This document shows positions 26,492 through 41,271 of a stretch of DNA of 64,000 bases, piece after piece; the stretch's first letter is position 1; the number at the start of each line of letters is the position of its first letter. The translations under genes were made by a program, and so were the position numbers. The notes beneath the pieces were generated by a model. The model searched no databases. It was not told where the DNA came from and was given only the letters and a program-made list of their open reading frames with translations. This DNA comes from Adineta vaga (lineage: Eukaryota; Rotifera), in contig CP075497.1 of NCBI GenBank assembly GCA_021613535.1, positions 7,068,001 through 7,132,000 of the forward strand. The letters are read 5' to 3'.

Positions 26492-27469
26492 TCTGAAAAG
26501 AATATTTAGATATACTTTCCTAATGTTTGTTGAGATCTTTTATATATAGCCACATATTATTCTCTCATCAAAAGTAGGTGTAATCAGTTTTATTTGCTTA
26601 GATTACGTTTAATATTTTAAAAAAAGTACACGAACAGACTAAGGTCATGTTTGTTTCAATAGAAGTCAATTCAATAAAATAAACAAGTTCAATTTCAAAA
26701 AGAATGAACCATCTTCGAAAAAGAACTCAGACTGTCGGTAATTCGTGTACTGTCAGGGGTGAAAAGTATGTTTTTTACGTCTGTAATTAATAGCAGATGC
26801 ACTTCTCACCAGCGACATCTATATTTCGTTCGCTAGACTAAGTTTTAAAAAAAAGATTATATAGAAGGAATTGGTAAATATATTTATACACTTCTGTAAT
26901 AGACTCTCGGTGAGGTGATTACGATTTAATTAACAACACATCACATAAGAGGCTGTTTCCAGAGTAAATGACATACTGATGTACGGGTTGACAACCCAGC
27001 TGGAGCATAGTTCATGCAAGATTGATTCTCCTGGAATATGCCTCAGTTCATTTTCGTTGCAAATCACTAACATCGAATATATATAGCAGGCATTGTTTTT
27101 CGAAATATTTAAGAGACACAATTTTATTTTATACGAAGAAAAATATATCTATTATGAAAGAGATAAAGAAATAGTGCTGTAAGTAAAAATAAAGTAAAAG
27201 AATATAAACTTGTATCTGACAAGAAGACATGCTGTTGATCTGTCACAATTTCCTTTTATGTAGGATGATCTAAATATAAAGAAATGTAGTTGAATCAAAC
27301 CGAAGCGTATTTATAGTACTAATCTAACTCGACTGAGCATACTTTGAGTAGATGTATTCGTACTGGAGGTTGTCTTTCGTTTTATTATTCTTCTTATCCC
27401 GTTGGAATTCTAGAATGAAAATACGAGATGAAGCTTTGAATTTTCTTTTCAATTACTAATACACTTTTG
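26492..27469. other. Non-coding stretch between unit 1 and the degraded gene
   Basis: Up to about 26745 this is the 5' flank of the broken rhamnosidase, alignable to 34337-34590. Beyond it the sequence is unique. A 63-codon minus ORF (26930-27121) has no motif or splice partner and is not annotated as a gene. Confidence 0.4.
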
Positions 27470-29014
27470 ATTACCTTGTAGGCATTGATTTTTTCTATTG
27501 TACTTGAATGAGAATCGACTGATGAAAATATATTTTCGATACGATCTAAAACAAAAAATGGTATGGAAACGAATAATTCCTAGCTGCTTTGCTTTATTTC
27601 TACTTACAATTGTTTCATATGAACAAGTATGTCCATATCTGTTCATTACGTCGAGTAAATGGGATGATCTTACATGATGATACAATTCATTACCAAGTAA
27701 TGATTGTTTTGGTGAAGAATATGAGCTATATCTTGTATTGATAATATCGTAAGCGATAGACGAGATTTTTAAGGATTCTTCAGATGATTTGTACATATCT
27801 TGATTGAATAGATTCGAATATCCAAAATTATTTTTAAGTTTTTGAAAAAAATTATCATTCGTAGTTAACAAACTCTGTAAGTGACTTATCATTATTTGCA
27901 TCGACTTGCTTTAGATAATGCATATTAACACGGATTGATGCTCGTAACAACTCTGTTAATGATGAATTCGTTAACGCAGATCGTATTATAGTCGATAGAT
28001 CATTCCAGGAAATGAAAACATCTTGACGATTATTCACTTTTGTAAATAAGACGTGTGTTTTGAATTTGATATGCAGACGATAACGTATAGGTGATGTACG
28101 AATTATTTCTTCTGTGATTGTTTCATTTCTTGATGCTAGAATTTCTTGGTACTTCTTTCTAACTGTTGTTAATGAAACTACAAAACCGTCACGCAGCAAG
28201 TTTATCAACCATTCACATAGTTCACTAAAACTTTTCTTGTATAAGAATGTTTTCTTTCTCTCCTCGATTGGAAAATGTGAATAATTATGATTTTTTTTGC
28301 CGAGAAGTTGTTGGACGATGATAACGACCAAGAGAAGAAACCTATTAAATAAGAAGAAACAAATACGAAGATTCATGTTCGTCAGTATTTTTAATGATAG
28401 CAACAAACTCAACATCTATAAAACTTCTCTAAGTCTCATGAAGAAAACATACTGGGAAAGATTTTGTCAGAGAATCAATTTGATAGAGATTGCTGATATC
28501 CATAAAATAAGATGGTATCCAAAAAATTCTTTTTTTAATGCTTTTAGAGAGCTGCGCATTTCTTCCTTTTCTTTTACAAACCAACATTCCTGATTATTTA
28601 TCTTCATTACTGTTTAATAAACGAAGATAGAAATTTTGAAACTGTTGTTACAAGAACATACGTACTTTATCTTGGTATGATTCTTCTAGTTGAGTTTCTT
28701 CAAGTAATGTCCACAAAGACGTTGACCGACTTGGTCGTAGTGAAAAAATGATGATTGAATTCGTGATGACGATCGAATAAAAGACGATTGGACGGGTGGC
28801 GACAATTACGCACGGATAAAACTTGTTGAGTCAAAGAAATCTTCTGGTAACATAACAAGATCATCAGCGTCACGAGATTTTTTATCCTAATAGAGTATAT
28901 TTCATATTTATTTATTCTTATGTCCAGTATATCTCTCACCCATGGAATCGTTGAACTCATTTTATTCTGATCAGATGTTTCATTGAGATTTTTGACAGTT
29001 GTTGATGATTGAAT
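27470..29014 (-). pseudogene. Degraded hypothetical gene (repetitive invertebrate type)
   Basis: Exon-like blocks on minus join in phase: 29014-28940, 28886-28810 and 28729-28666 (containing DLVMLPEDFFDS and SLWTLLEETQLEESYQDK). The next block starts at 28341 but runs out of frame in an A8 run near 28292; one base fewer would restore a long frame down to 27906. A second frame break lies near 27880, and a third is likely after 27607. The later part carries LLDVMNRYGHTCSYETI, which resembles the 'hxxLlnrlGHxxSYdxv' segment I associate with multi-copy hypothetical proteins of cnidarians and molluscs. The expected C-terminal half is absent. Mobile-element ancestry is possible but no transposase or RT motif is seen. 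Could alternatively be a real gene with assembly errors. Confidence 0.45.
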
Positions 29015-29398
29015 CTATAAAGCAGATGTACGTATATAAGTGATAATGTTTATAGATTTACCTTAAGAATGATACACTTACCCTGGTTAAAAAAGACTTT
29101 TCTAGGTTAAATAATTGTTCATGTGAAGTGACTTCAATTTCTGTTGAGAAAATTGAATCAACCAAGTAAGATGAATGAAAGACGTATTCGTGCGAATTGA
29201 TTGCATTATCAGTAGAACACGTATTTTTTCTTCTTTCTTTCTTTCAAAATGAACACTTTACATATTCGAAATACTGATGAATGTAGATCATCGTCATATG
29301 ATGTTGAACTAAAATCTTCGTTAGCGGTTTGTGAAGATAATGATAACAGTAATAATAACTGAAATAAAACAGTATTTTATCTAGTTTTCTATGAATTA

Positions 29399-29765
29399 CT
29401 ATAACCATGCGATACGAATTACGTTTTGTTTTACATCTGGTGCAACAGATAATGGATTTAATATCGGTATATATGTTGGCGTTTTTAACATTTCAACTGG
29501 ATTTATTATATTTTGCCAGGAGATTGCTTTCTTGTGCATTGTTACTTGTATTAGTGGTGATGAAGATTCCTGGTAATTTGTTCGATCAACGAGTGGTATT
29601 CTACTTGACGATAGTTTACCTTCGCATACTTGTGTATAATGACTATGATATTTTTTATAATATTTTCTGTATACTCGTTTGTATAATATTGTTTTTGATA
29701 AAAAAATTCTATGTAGATTACTAAAGGCTCCCTTTATTTTTTCTTCAACACGACTACTCTTTCCA
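29399..29765 (-). other. Open exon-like block, unassigned
   Basis: An uninterrupted frame of about 120 codons that starts at an acceptor-like TATATTAG and has no ATG until late. The predicted peptide has normal composition (segments SGKSSRVEEKIKGAF, AISWQNIINPVEML and PILNPLSVAPDV). It may be an upstream exon of the degraded gene at 27470-29014, but phases between it and the next candidate exons (about 29354-29265 and 29148-29084) do not join cleanly. No family recognised. Confidence 0.35.
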
Positions 29766-30342
29766 CTAATATAAAGTCACTTTTTTTGTTCTTCGTGTTC
29801 TAGGACATACTTCACATGTAAAAGACATTCTTTTACTTGAGTTTTGAAAAGCCACACGAAGTAAATCGCACAAAACAGTATAATCAATTATAATCAATTG
29901 TTTTAAAAAGGATACTAAGATATAGTTGGCGCACTCGACATAAGCACATACATTGCTCATTGTGAGTCACCAATACGCCGAATATGACAGATGGCTGCAC
30001 AAGTTAAAGGTTTTCGAGGGAAAGACCATGTTTATACAAATAGGCTCACAATAAAAAACATATCATTAAATTCTGTATTAAATTTAGAATTTTTCGACAC
30101 TTGAATGTCTCGAAGAGGCTTAGTCTACGTATAGTGCATTACTGGAACTAAAATCTGCCGATAAAAGTGTGAGTCATGGGGGCTCTGATAATATACCGTA
30201 CGCATTCTGTTTTATTCTCACTACATTCGTACGCATTGTCCTCTGCTGCACACACCCGCTAAATCCTCGAGTGTGTATTTTATATCTTCTACTTTTCATT
30301 TCTTTTTGCAGATTTTATTAGTATATTTTTAATTTCAACGAA

Positions 30343-30833
30343 ATGTCTGGCATCAATGTTAAGTCTGGCGACAATCTTAATTCTGAAGGCAAACCATACC
30401 ATGGTAAAATTGTTCTTATTCTCGATAATTCATTGGAATTTAATTTCAAATTTTAGAACATGGTGACAAGATAGAAAAAAAGAAACACGAATCAGGTGAA
30501 CATCATAAACATCCTGAACATCATGAACATCAAGAACCAAAGGAGCATATATCACATGGTCATGACAATCAGGTTTGATAATTTATAAAAATAAAAATCT
30601 ACTAATCTCGTTTTTATTTCTCTCGGATTATTTTAGTATCACAAGGTTTGTAATAACAATAAAATCATTCCATTTAGATTTGTAACCTATTCATTTTAGG
30701 ATATCAAAGGTAGTTCAGGTAGTGGATCGAGCGCATTAGGCGATCGAAAGTAAGAAAATTTGATATTCGTTTCAGTAAACTAAATCGTTGTTTCTGTTCT
30801 TATTCTTTTAGAGCAGATAAAGAAGCTTCATAA
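30343..30833 (+). CDS. His-rich hydrophilic small protein, copy 2
   Basis: Five exons: 30343-30403, 30457-30572, 30637-30645, 30700-30749, 30812-30833; 85 aa. Exon 3 is the same 9-nt microexon as in copy 1. Exon 1 carries an 18-nt in-frame insertion and exon 2 a 24-nt insertion that adds His/Glu-rich residues (EHHKHPEHHEHQEPKEH). The C-terminal SGSGSS...GDRKADKEAS tail and the first-intron boundaries are conserved. Length differences are multiples of three, which points to selection on the frame. It starts 330 bp from the 3' end of the rhamnosidase, tail to tail. No recognised family; cytosolic and disordered by composition. Confidence 0.7.
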
Positions 30834-31162
30834 AATGGTTTGTGAATGAAAATACTTATCAATAATCAAGCTTCTCATATTCTTCGTGGTTTAACTTTGT
30901 TGTCATTATTATTTCCGATTTTCTTTCTGTTCATATAATAAACAAGTCTATCTATCAGTTATTCAATGATCGTATATAAAAATAAATCAAGATGCATTAT
31001 TGGAAGAGGCTTTTTCTCGACTTATAATAATGTAATTAAATGTTTTATTATTAAAATGAAATACATTTATGAAGAAGAAGACAAGACTTATCACAAAAGC
31101 TTTGATAAATAGATGCATATAATCATTGAAGTTTTATGCATATATATATTTTTGAAATTGAT
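30834..31162. other. Convergent spacer of unit 2
   Basis: 3' flanks of the His-rich gene and the rhamnosidase. Contains AATAAA-type signals on both strands (for example near 30938 and 30979). Strongly similar to 24822-25160 in unit 1. Confidence 0.6.
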
Positions 31163-34100
31163 TTATTCCCAAAAAGCTTGGTATTCATATTCACCTGATT
31201 CAACTTGTACGGTCATTAGACCAGTTTGTACATCATAGAAAACACCGTTTTCCTTGTAATCTTCTGACCAAATCACTTTCTGACCCTCAGTCAAGGAGAC
31301 ACATCGTGCATGAGGAAATAATGGTTCAAACATCACTTGTGCTTTTGCATTTGTTGGTATCGAAACTCGAAGAACAATCGAATTGCGCAACGTATCACGT
31401 TGATCACGTGTATAGGCAACGTGTACAAGCCCATATAATGTACTTAGTTGACAATCAACTTTTGAAAGAAGATGTTTTTTCTCTTCAGATAACATTCGTG
31501 GTCGAATAAGAATAAGATCTGATTGAAAATCAATACCACCTAAATGAGAATAAAACCAGGCACCAATACTAGAAAACATGTGATGATTTCGTGAATTCAT
31601 TCCTGGACCTTCCATTGGTGCATCCCACAATTCCCACATTGTTGTCGCATTTTCATATGGATTATTGAACATATAACCATAGGATGGATAGGTGACAGAC
31701 GATACTAATTCAACAGCAAGATCATGTTGACCATTATCGGATAAGAGTGGAAAAAGTTGAGCAGTTGAAACAATTCCAGTTGAAACATGATTGCCTTTTT
31801 GTTGAATATCTTGTATTAAATGTTCGAAAACAGAGCTTCGAACATTTGCTGGTACAACATTCGGTAGAGCTAAAGCAAGAATTTGTGCTGCTTGCATTCC
31901 ATCTGCATAGTAACCGCTTGATGTTGTAAAGAATACTCGATGAAATTCTTCTGCAAGTTGTTGATAGAATGTTGTATAAGATTGTGTATCATTAGTAAAA
32001 CCAATAATTTGTGAAATATTAACTAATACAGAAACATCATGTAGAAATGCAAATGATGCAATTAAATAGACATTCGTCATCGGTTGAGGTGTCGGTGGTA
32101 CCCAATCACCATAATGATATGCAAGTTTAGCTAGACCTGTCTTGCTGTATCCCGCTCGAATTGATTCTACGTAGGCACGAATTGAATCATAATGATCACG
32201 AAGAATTTGTATATCATTATAATGACGATATAATTGCCAGGTTATTGTCGGTAATGCAGTGCCCCAATTAGGATCCGATGGATAACCGCCAAATGTTACT
32301 GGTACAGTATCAGCTATTGAACCATCTGGTAATTGAATATCAGCAATTAAATTAAGAAAATTGAGATAAAATTTGATAAGATCAAAATTATATAAAGCTT
32401 CATTGGCGGTTAAAGCAGCATCACCCATCCAACCTTTTCGTTCATCACGTTGTGGACTAATAAAAATAAATAAAATCAGATGTTTGTTTTTATCTCAAAT
32501 AAAAATAAATTTTTTTATTTCTTTTCTTACCAATCAGTTGGTAGAGACATTGAATTACTCAATTGACCCCATTGCACATTATGTTGAATTTGATTGATAA
32601 CTGGATTACTGGAAGCAAAGTGTCCTTTCACAGTTGTTTCACTATGTACAACCAAACATTCGACATCATCTACGGTAAGAGGATTTGGTGAACCAAAAAT
32701 CGATATATAACGAAAACCATGGACAGTAAAACTTGAATAAAAAGAAATCTGATGAATCGAAAATAAATCATTGTCTGAACTTACCGTGGTTCATAGATTT
32801 CACCTTTTGGATCTCCGTGTAATATATAACTATCAGTCTGAGTAGCACCTCGAAGATTTTCTGTATAAATTCCGCCATATGCTTGTCTAAATTTTTCATT
32901 GAAAAAAATATCTACAGATAAAATGTAAATCATACTTGGTCGATTCTACTGGTTGTGCTAATACTTCAGCATGACGAATATAGATACCAAGACCACGTGG
33001 ACCATGAAAATGAAAACGACACCAACCAACCATATTTTGTCCCAAATCAAATGTATGAACACCTAAAACTGGTGTTGATACACTGATTGGTTTCAGGATA
33101 CCATCATGAAGTTGTCGACCTTTAATATCACCTACATCATCTTTTAATAAATAGCTATTCAATATTTCAGATGGATTATCAATTTCAAATTGTAAGGCAT
33201 CGACACCAGCACGTATTGGAGGCATATCTTGTAAGATCATTTGACCTTTGGCTGTTATATTCACTGGTGATGGTAAAATTTCTGGTGTTAGCCAAAGTGA
33301 AAGTGTATCATTGAATCCAACTTCTGCCCAATTAAGACGATCATATCGACTATCAACAATTTCTCCATTATATACACTATCATGTACAATTGAACCTTGA
33401 CGACCTTTCCATGTTTGATCACTGTAGACAGACATTTCTTGTGAATTTTCGAAAACAATACGTAAAACAAACATTAGGCGAGGAGGACCTAAAATACATT
33501 ATGAATAAAAAAAAACTTATTCATTAATTTTTACCATAAGATGGTTCACTCATTGATGGTGGAACATATTGTTCTTGACTATACCAACCATTGCCTAATT
33601 TAACACCAACAGCATTCATACCCATCTAAGAAGAAGAAAAGATCATAAATACTTTAATATTTTCTTTTCTCACTATCAGCATTAATGTTAGATCATATGA
33701 AGCAAATAAAGTACGTTTTTCATATGTTGTCCAACCAGGATCCAATTTTCGACTTGGATCAACACTTTGTCCATTGAGATATAATTCATAATATCCAATA
33801 CCTGATATAAAAAGAGTAGCTGAACGAATTTGACTTGTACTTGAAACATTGAATTCTTTTCTTAATTCATTCATATAGATTTGTGTTGAACCAATCCAAT
33901 AAACTTCGTCACTTTTTTCCAAAAGAAATTCATGTAAATTAAATATCGATGTTCGAAAACGTATCCAATTAGTCCATGAACTTGCTTGATCGGATAGAGT
34001 TGTCCATACTCGAAGACGGATTTGATAATGTGTTAATGATTGCAGATCATCTGAATTTATAAATGGTACATGAATTGATTGACTGGAATGTATTTTTCCA

Positions 34101-34336
34101 CTATCCCATTGTTGTGTATTCGATTGTATTTGAATTTGATAGGCCGTTTGTTGAACATTACGTTCGTTGTTGAAACGTGCTAATTTCCATGAACATCGTG
34201 GTCGTGGTGTATTTATAACCAAATCTTTTGTTGTGTCAACTTTATAATGATCAATGCGAATATCAAATGGTGCAGGTATTTGATTTGCATTAGCGGTGAC
34301 TACAGCGAGCAATACAGTTATATACAACCAAAACAT
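31163..34336 (-). CDS. Secreted GH78 alpha-L-rhamnosidase
   Basis: Six exons on minus: 34336-33674, 33625-33535, 33488-32936, 32886-32785, 32731-32531, 32456-31163; phases agree, 967 aa. A signal peptide (MFWLYITVLLAVVTANA) directs secretion. Then come Ig-like/beta-sandwich N-terminal domains and a six-hairpin catalytic domain. Diagnostic GH78 segments are seen: DCPQRDERKGWMGDAA beginning at Asp536 (the acid region), TTMWELWD with Glu812 at the position of the family's second catalytic acid, and the NHHMFSSIGAWFYSHLGGI segment. The enzyme releases terminal alpha-L-rhamnose from plant, algal or bacterial glycans. GH78 is typical of bacteria and fungi; the five short GT-AG introns show it is a settled nuclear gene, not contamination. 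Source lineage cannot be told without a tree. The neighbouring broken copy at 25167-26491 is its recent duplicate. Confidence 0.93.
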
Positions 34337-34853
34337 TCTGAAAAGAATATTTAGATATACTTTCCTAATGTTTGTTGAGGTCTTTTATATATAGCCACAT
34401 ATTATTCTCTTATCAAAAGTAGGTGTAATCAGTTTTATTTGCTTAGATTACGTTTAATATTTTTAAAAAAAGTACACAAACAGACTAAGGTCATGTTTGT
34501 TTCAATAAAAGTCAATTCAATAAAATAAACAAGTTCAATTTCAAAAAGAATGAACAATCATTGAAATGTAGCTCAAACTGTCGTTAATGAGCAATCTTCT
34601 CACTGAGAGTGCCTGTCATTTACAGCATTATTATTCTCAATTAAAAATAATTTCCATCTATCAATTTGATTTTTTTATATTTTCATGAAAACAAATGTTT
34701 TTTCTATTGAGTTTCAATTCCTATTCACACTCGTTTCTCATTGGTCGATACGCGCCAATGACATGATGCTTGATTTTACCCAAAGTATCTCAATCCATAA
34801 AAGAATATTTCAATTCGAACGTATAAAAAAAGATCATATTCATACGAAACGAA
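34337..34853. other. Divergent promoter region
   Basis: 517 bp between the rhamnosidase start (minus) and MCM9 start (plus). The first 250 bp match the 5' flank of the broken copy. A TATATA motif near 34388 is conserved in both. The 34685-34888 ORF overlaps MCM9 exon 1 in another frame and is not a gene. Confidence 0.5.
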
Positions 34854-38157
<3,304 letters not shown>

Positions 38158-38254
38158 TACATTGTACAAACATATAAGCATTTATCTAGTCATTTATTAT
38201 ATTTTTTATTGAATTGAATGAAAATAACACATGAATATTGGTGATAAAAACATT

Positions 38255-38267
38255 TCTTTTTTTTTAG
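38255..38267 (+). promoter_or_regulatory. Orphan splice acceptor before RRP9
   Basis: A T-rich tract ending in TTTTTTAG lies seven nt before the RRP9 ATG and only about 100 nt after the MCM9 stop codon. No matching donor is visible in this gap, so it may receive a spliced leader or an exon inside MCM9. Confidence 0.45.
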
Positions 38268-38273
38268 ATAAAA

Positions 38274-40594
38274 ATGCCTTTTTTCATTCGAAAATCAAAT
38301 TCTGAACCGAAAGATAAGAAACGAAAGGTAAGCATTTCTTTTTCTCTCATGATCGATTTTCTTTCTATGACATCGATTCTAGAAATTACTTAAATCTCAA
38401 ACTGGAAAGAAAAAACAAAAAGTTTCTTCATCTGAATTAACCAATGGTCATATAACAAGGAAATCAAAAAAACAAAAAGATATTATTGATGAAAATGAAG
38501 AAATTCCAAGTGACAGTGACGTTGATGAAGATAATGAACAAAATCTTCAAACAATGAATGGAAATGTTCGATTAGATAATTTACTGTTAAATCAAGAAGA
38601 TGACGAAGATGATGAAAATAATATTCATGAACAACGATTGAAACGAGCAAAAGAATATATCGAACAGATTGCCAAACAAGGTATGAAGGAATTCGGTATA
38701 AAGGAAAAGAAATTCAATGAATTATCTTCATTTTCTAGAAAAAGAACGTGAACTTGATCGTGATCATGATGGTGTCTCAGACCGACTTCGTGATGATGTG
38801 GTATGTTTAAACATTCTTTTTATTACATTCATTCTCAAAGTGTTAATATTTAGCTTGAACAAGCTGGTAAACTTCATCGCCATGTTGCTTCAAATGTAAG
38901 AACAACAAAATTTTCATAAGAATACAATATATATATATATATATCTTTTTTTTGAATTAGTATTCTGAACCTATTCTTCTTCACACATGTCGCGGTCATC
39001 AACAAAGTGTTACTTGTGTATGTATTTCAAATGATAATAAATTTGCATTCACTGGATCCAAAGATTGTAGTATTATTAAATGTAAGTTATGAAAGAATGT
39101 ATGAAAATTCTTGAGAAAAATATCGTTCTTTGCTTAGGGTGTTTAATAACTGGTAAGAAACTTCATTTAATACGTCGAATTACTAAACCTAATGAAAAAA
39201 ATGAACGAGCACCAATTGTTGGACATTATGATCATATTCTTGCAATTAATATTTCAAGTGATGGGCAGTTTTTAGTATGTTATTACAAATGAATTGCTAA
39301 GCGTAAATATAAAATGTGAATTTTAGGTGTCAGGAGATCGATCACATTTAATTCAAGTATGGAATGCTCAAACATGTCAACATTTGAAGACTCTTCGTGG
39401 ACATCAGGGATCAATCACTGTATAATTTATCACGCACAGATGAATGATTTGAAACTATGATTTTGAATATTTAGGGTTTATCTTTTCGTCGTAATTCTCA
39501 TCAATTATTCAGCTCTTCTCAAGATCGATCAGTAAAACTTTGGAATTTAGATGAAATGACTTATGTTGAAACATTGTAAGTTATAGAAACAGAATGTTTT
39601 CGAAGATTTTTATGAAAATTTTCTTCTTAGATTTGGTCATCAAGAACCAATTCAAGCAATTGATGCATTGATGCGTGAACGATGTGTCACTGCTGGTGGT
39701 CGAGATGGTTCATTAAGATTATGGAAAATTGTAGAAGAATCACATCTGATGTTTACAGGACATAAGTATGTTATAATGTTTTTCGTGAAGAAAACGAATA
39801 CTTATATTTGATTTATTTTTGAAGAGGTTCAATTGATTGCGTTGCTTTAATTAATGATGACCATATGGTGTCTGGAGCAGATGATGGGTAAGTTATTTAA
39901 GAATGAAACAATTGTAAAATACGATTTCATAAGTGCAAACAATTAAATTTGATATTTATATTTAACCTTCCACATCAATCGATTCAGACAATACCTATAT
40001 AAATAAATGCATTTTTTTATCAGTGAAGTCTTATTGCAATTAAAAAGTTCTGTACAAATAGAAAGAAATTAATGAACATCTCTTCTTTAAAATTGATATA
40101 TTTCTATTTACATATATAAAATCATTTTTTTCTTCTGTTTAGATCAATCGCTCTTTGGTCGACAACCAAACGTCGTCCTCTTTACAATTTACCTCGTGCT
40201 CATAAATTTGCATCAATTGATCCATCAATAATCCCAGCCTCATTACCTGATGATTTCTGGATCACATCATTAGCTTCACTTCGTTATACCGATTTACTTG
40301 CCTCAGGTTCCTTCAATGGAATAATACATTTATGGAAATCAACACCTGAATTTAATCATTTATTACCTCTTTTCACAATATCACAAGTGAGATTCTTTGT
40401 CATTTTGATATGATTAAAAAGCTATTTGTGTTGAAATGATTTAGGTTGGTTTTGTTAATGATCTAAAATTTTCTTCCGATGGTAATTATTTAGTTGCCGG
40501 AATAGGTCAAGAACATCGACTTGGCCGATGGTGGACAATAAAATCAGCTAAAAATGCTGTTTTGATTTATAAACTCGACAAAAACACTAATTAG
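38274..40594 (+). CDS. rrp9: U3 snoRNP WD-repeat protein RRP9/U3-55K
   Basis: Twelve exons: 38274-38327, 38383-38680, 38739-38800, 38854-38895, 38961-39081, 39138-39274, 39327-39419, 39475-39575, 39631-39765, 39825-39887, 40143-40386, 40445-40594; 499 aa. The N-terminus is Lys-rich (nuclear/nucleolar localisation) followed by an acidic stretch, then a conserved helix (RLKRAKEYIEQIAKQEKER). From about residue 145 seven WD40 blades are visible (for example TGSKDCSIIKW, SGDRSHLIQVWN, SSSQDRSVKLWN and ASGSFNGIIHLW). The order and the closing GQEHRLGRWW are those of RRP9, which binds the U3 box B/C motif in the small-subunit processome. Intron 10 (39888-40142) is about 255 bp, much longer than the others. 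It starts 116 bp after MCM9. Confidence 0.92.
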
Positions 40595-40758
40595 TCGAGA
40601 AATTTGTTTTGTTTTTGTTTTTTTTGTTTTGTTTGTGTTTTTTTTATTCTGTTATTTTGTGTAGTTATAACACAAAAGGTGAATTGATTGAATTAAAAGG
40701 AAAAAAAGAAAACTAAGGCATCTAAGAAGAAAAAAAGATACGAAAATGTTTTGTTTGT

Positions 40759-41271
40759 TTATAAGTGATTACAAATTATATCTCGACCAATACCACGTAA
40801 AACAAGTGTACGAAATTCTTCATAACTTAGATTTCCATCGAAATTCTCATCTACTTTACGAATATAATCACGTAAAGCATCACCTTGAACTCCATCACTT
40901 AATATCGGTAAAAACGAATTTAATTCATCGATATGTATCGTACCAGATCGATCACGATCTAATGTTGAAAATGCACGTTCAAGTTCATCACTTGAATAAA
41001 AACCCACTATAAATGGCCGTAAAACATTAACGAATGCATCGAATGATAAAGGATTTTTCAAATTACGTGCAAGATTTTGATATTGTTCACGACTAATTGC
41101 TGCATTATATGTACGATTTCGTTTTTCTTTATTTTGTCTTGCAATACTAGTTGATGTACCGGGTGAGACTGTTTCGACAACGACTGTTTCATTAAATTCA
41201 TAATCAATTTGTACAATTTGACCTGCACGATTTCGATGAATACTTTCTATCACTGTATATTCGAGATCCAT
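40759..41271 (-). CDS. EF-hand calcium-binding protein
   Basis: Intronless, 170 aa. Two canonical EF-hands are in the C-terminal half: residues 105-116 (DRDRSGTIHIDE) and 141-152 (DENFDGNLSYEE), both with acidic position 1, Gly at 6 and Glu at 12, so both should bind Ca2+. The preceding segment (about 75-100) looks like the helix pair of a degenerate hand. The N-terminal 60 residues are specific and unrecognised. This resembles calmodulin-like sensors; a precise subfamily is not assigned. It converges on RRP9, with 164 bp between stops, a T/G-rich spacer. Confidence 0.75.
   Translation of the reverse strand: MDLEYTVIESIHRNRAGQIVQIDYEFNETVVVETVSPGTSTSIARQNKEKRNRTYNAAISREQYQNLARNLKNPLSFDAFVNVLRPFIVGFYSSDELERAFSTLDRDRSGTIHIDELNSFLPILSDGVQGDALRDYIRKVDENFDGNLSYEEFRTLVLRGIGRDIICNHL

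Larger units (their letters stand above)
24225..26745. repeat. Segmental duplication, unit 1 (decayed)
   Basis: Direct-orientation copy of the unit at 30193-34590. Gene order is the same: His-rich gene on plus, rhamnosidase on minus. The rhamnosidase part is reduced by deletions from about 3.2 kb to 1.3 kb. Boundaries are where similarity fades by eye and may be off by some tens of bases. Confidence 0.85.
30193..34590. repeat. Segmental duplication, unit 2 (intact)
   Basis: Direct repeat of 24225-26745 containing the intact His-rich gene and the complete rhamnosidase. The shared 3' parts of the His-rich genes and the rhamnosidase 3' flanks align almost base for base, while the sequences between the units (26745-30193) are unrelated to either. 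Confidence 0.85.

Noticed and set aside
27877-27905. 29-nt intron that would restore frame in the degraded gene
   Set aside because: Too short compared with the 43-70 bp minimum seen elsewhere in the window; a frameshift is more likely.
40600-40670. T/G-rich tract as a terminator or telomeric-like repeat
   Set aside because: Irregular homopolymer-rich 3' flank between convergent genes; no regular repeat unit.
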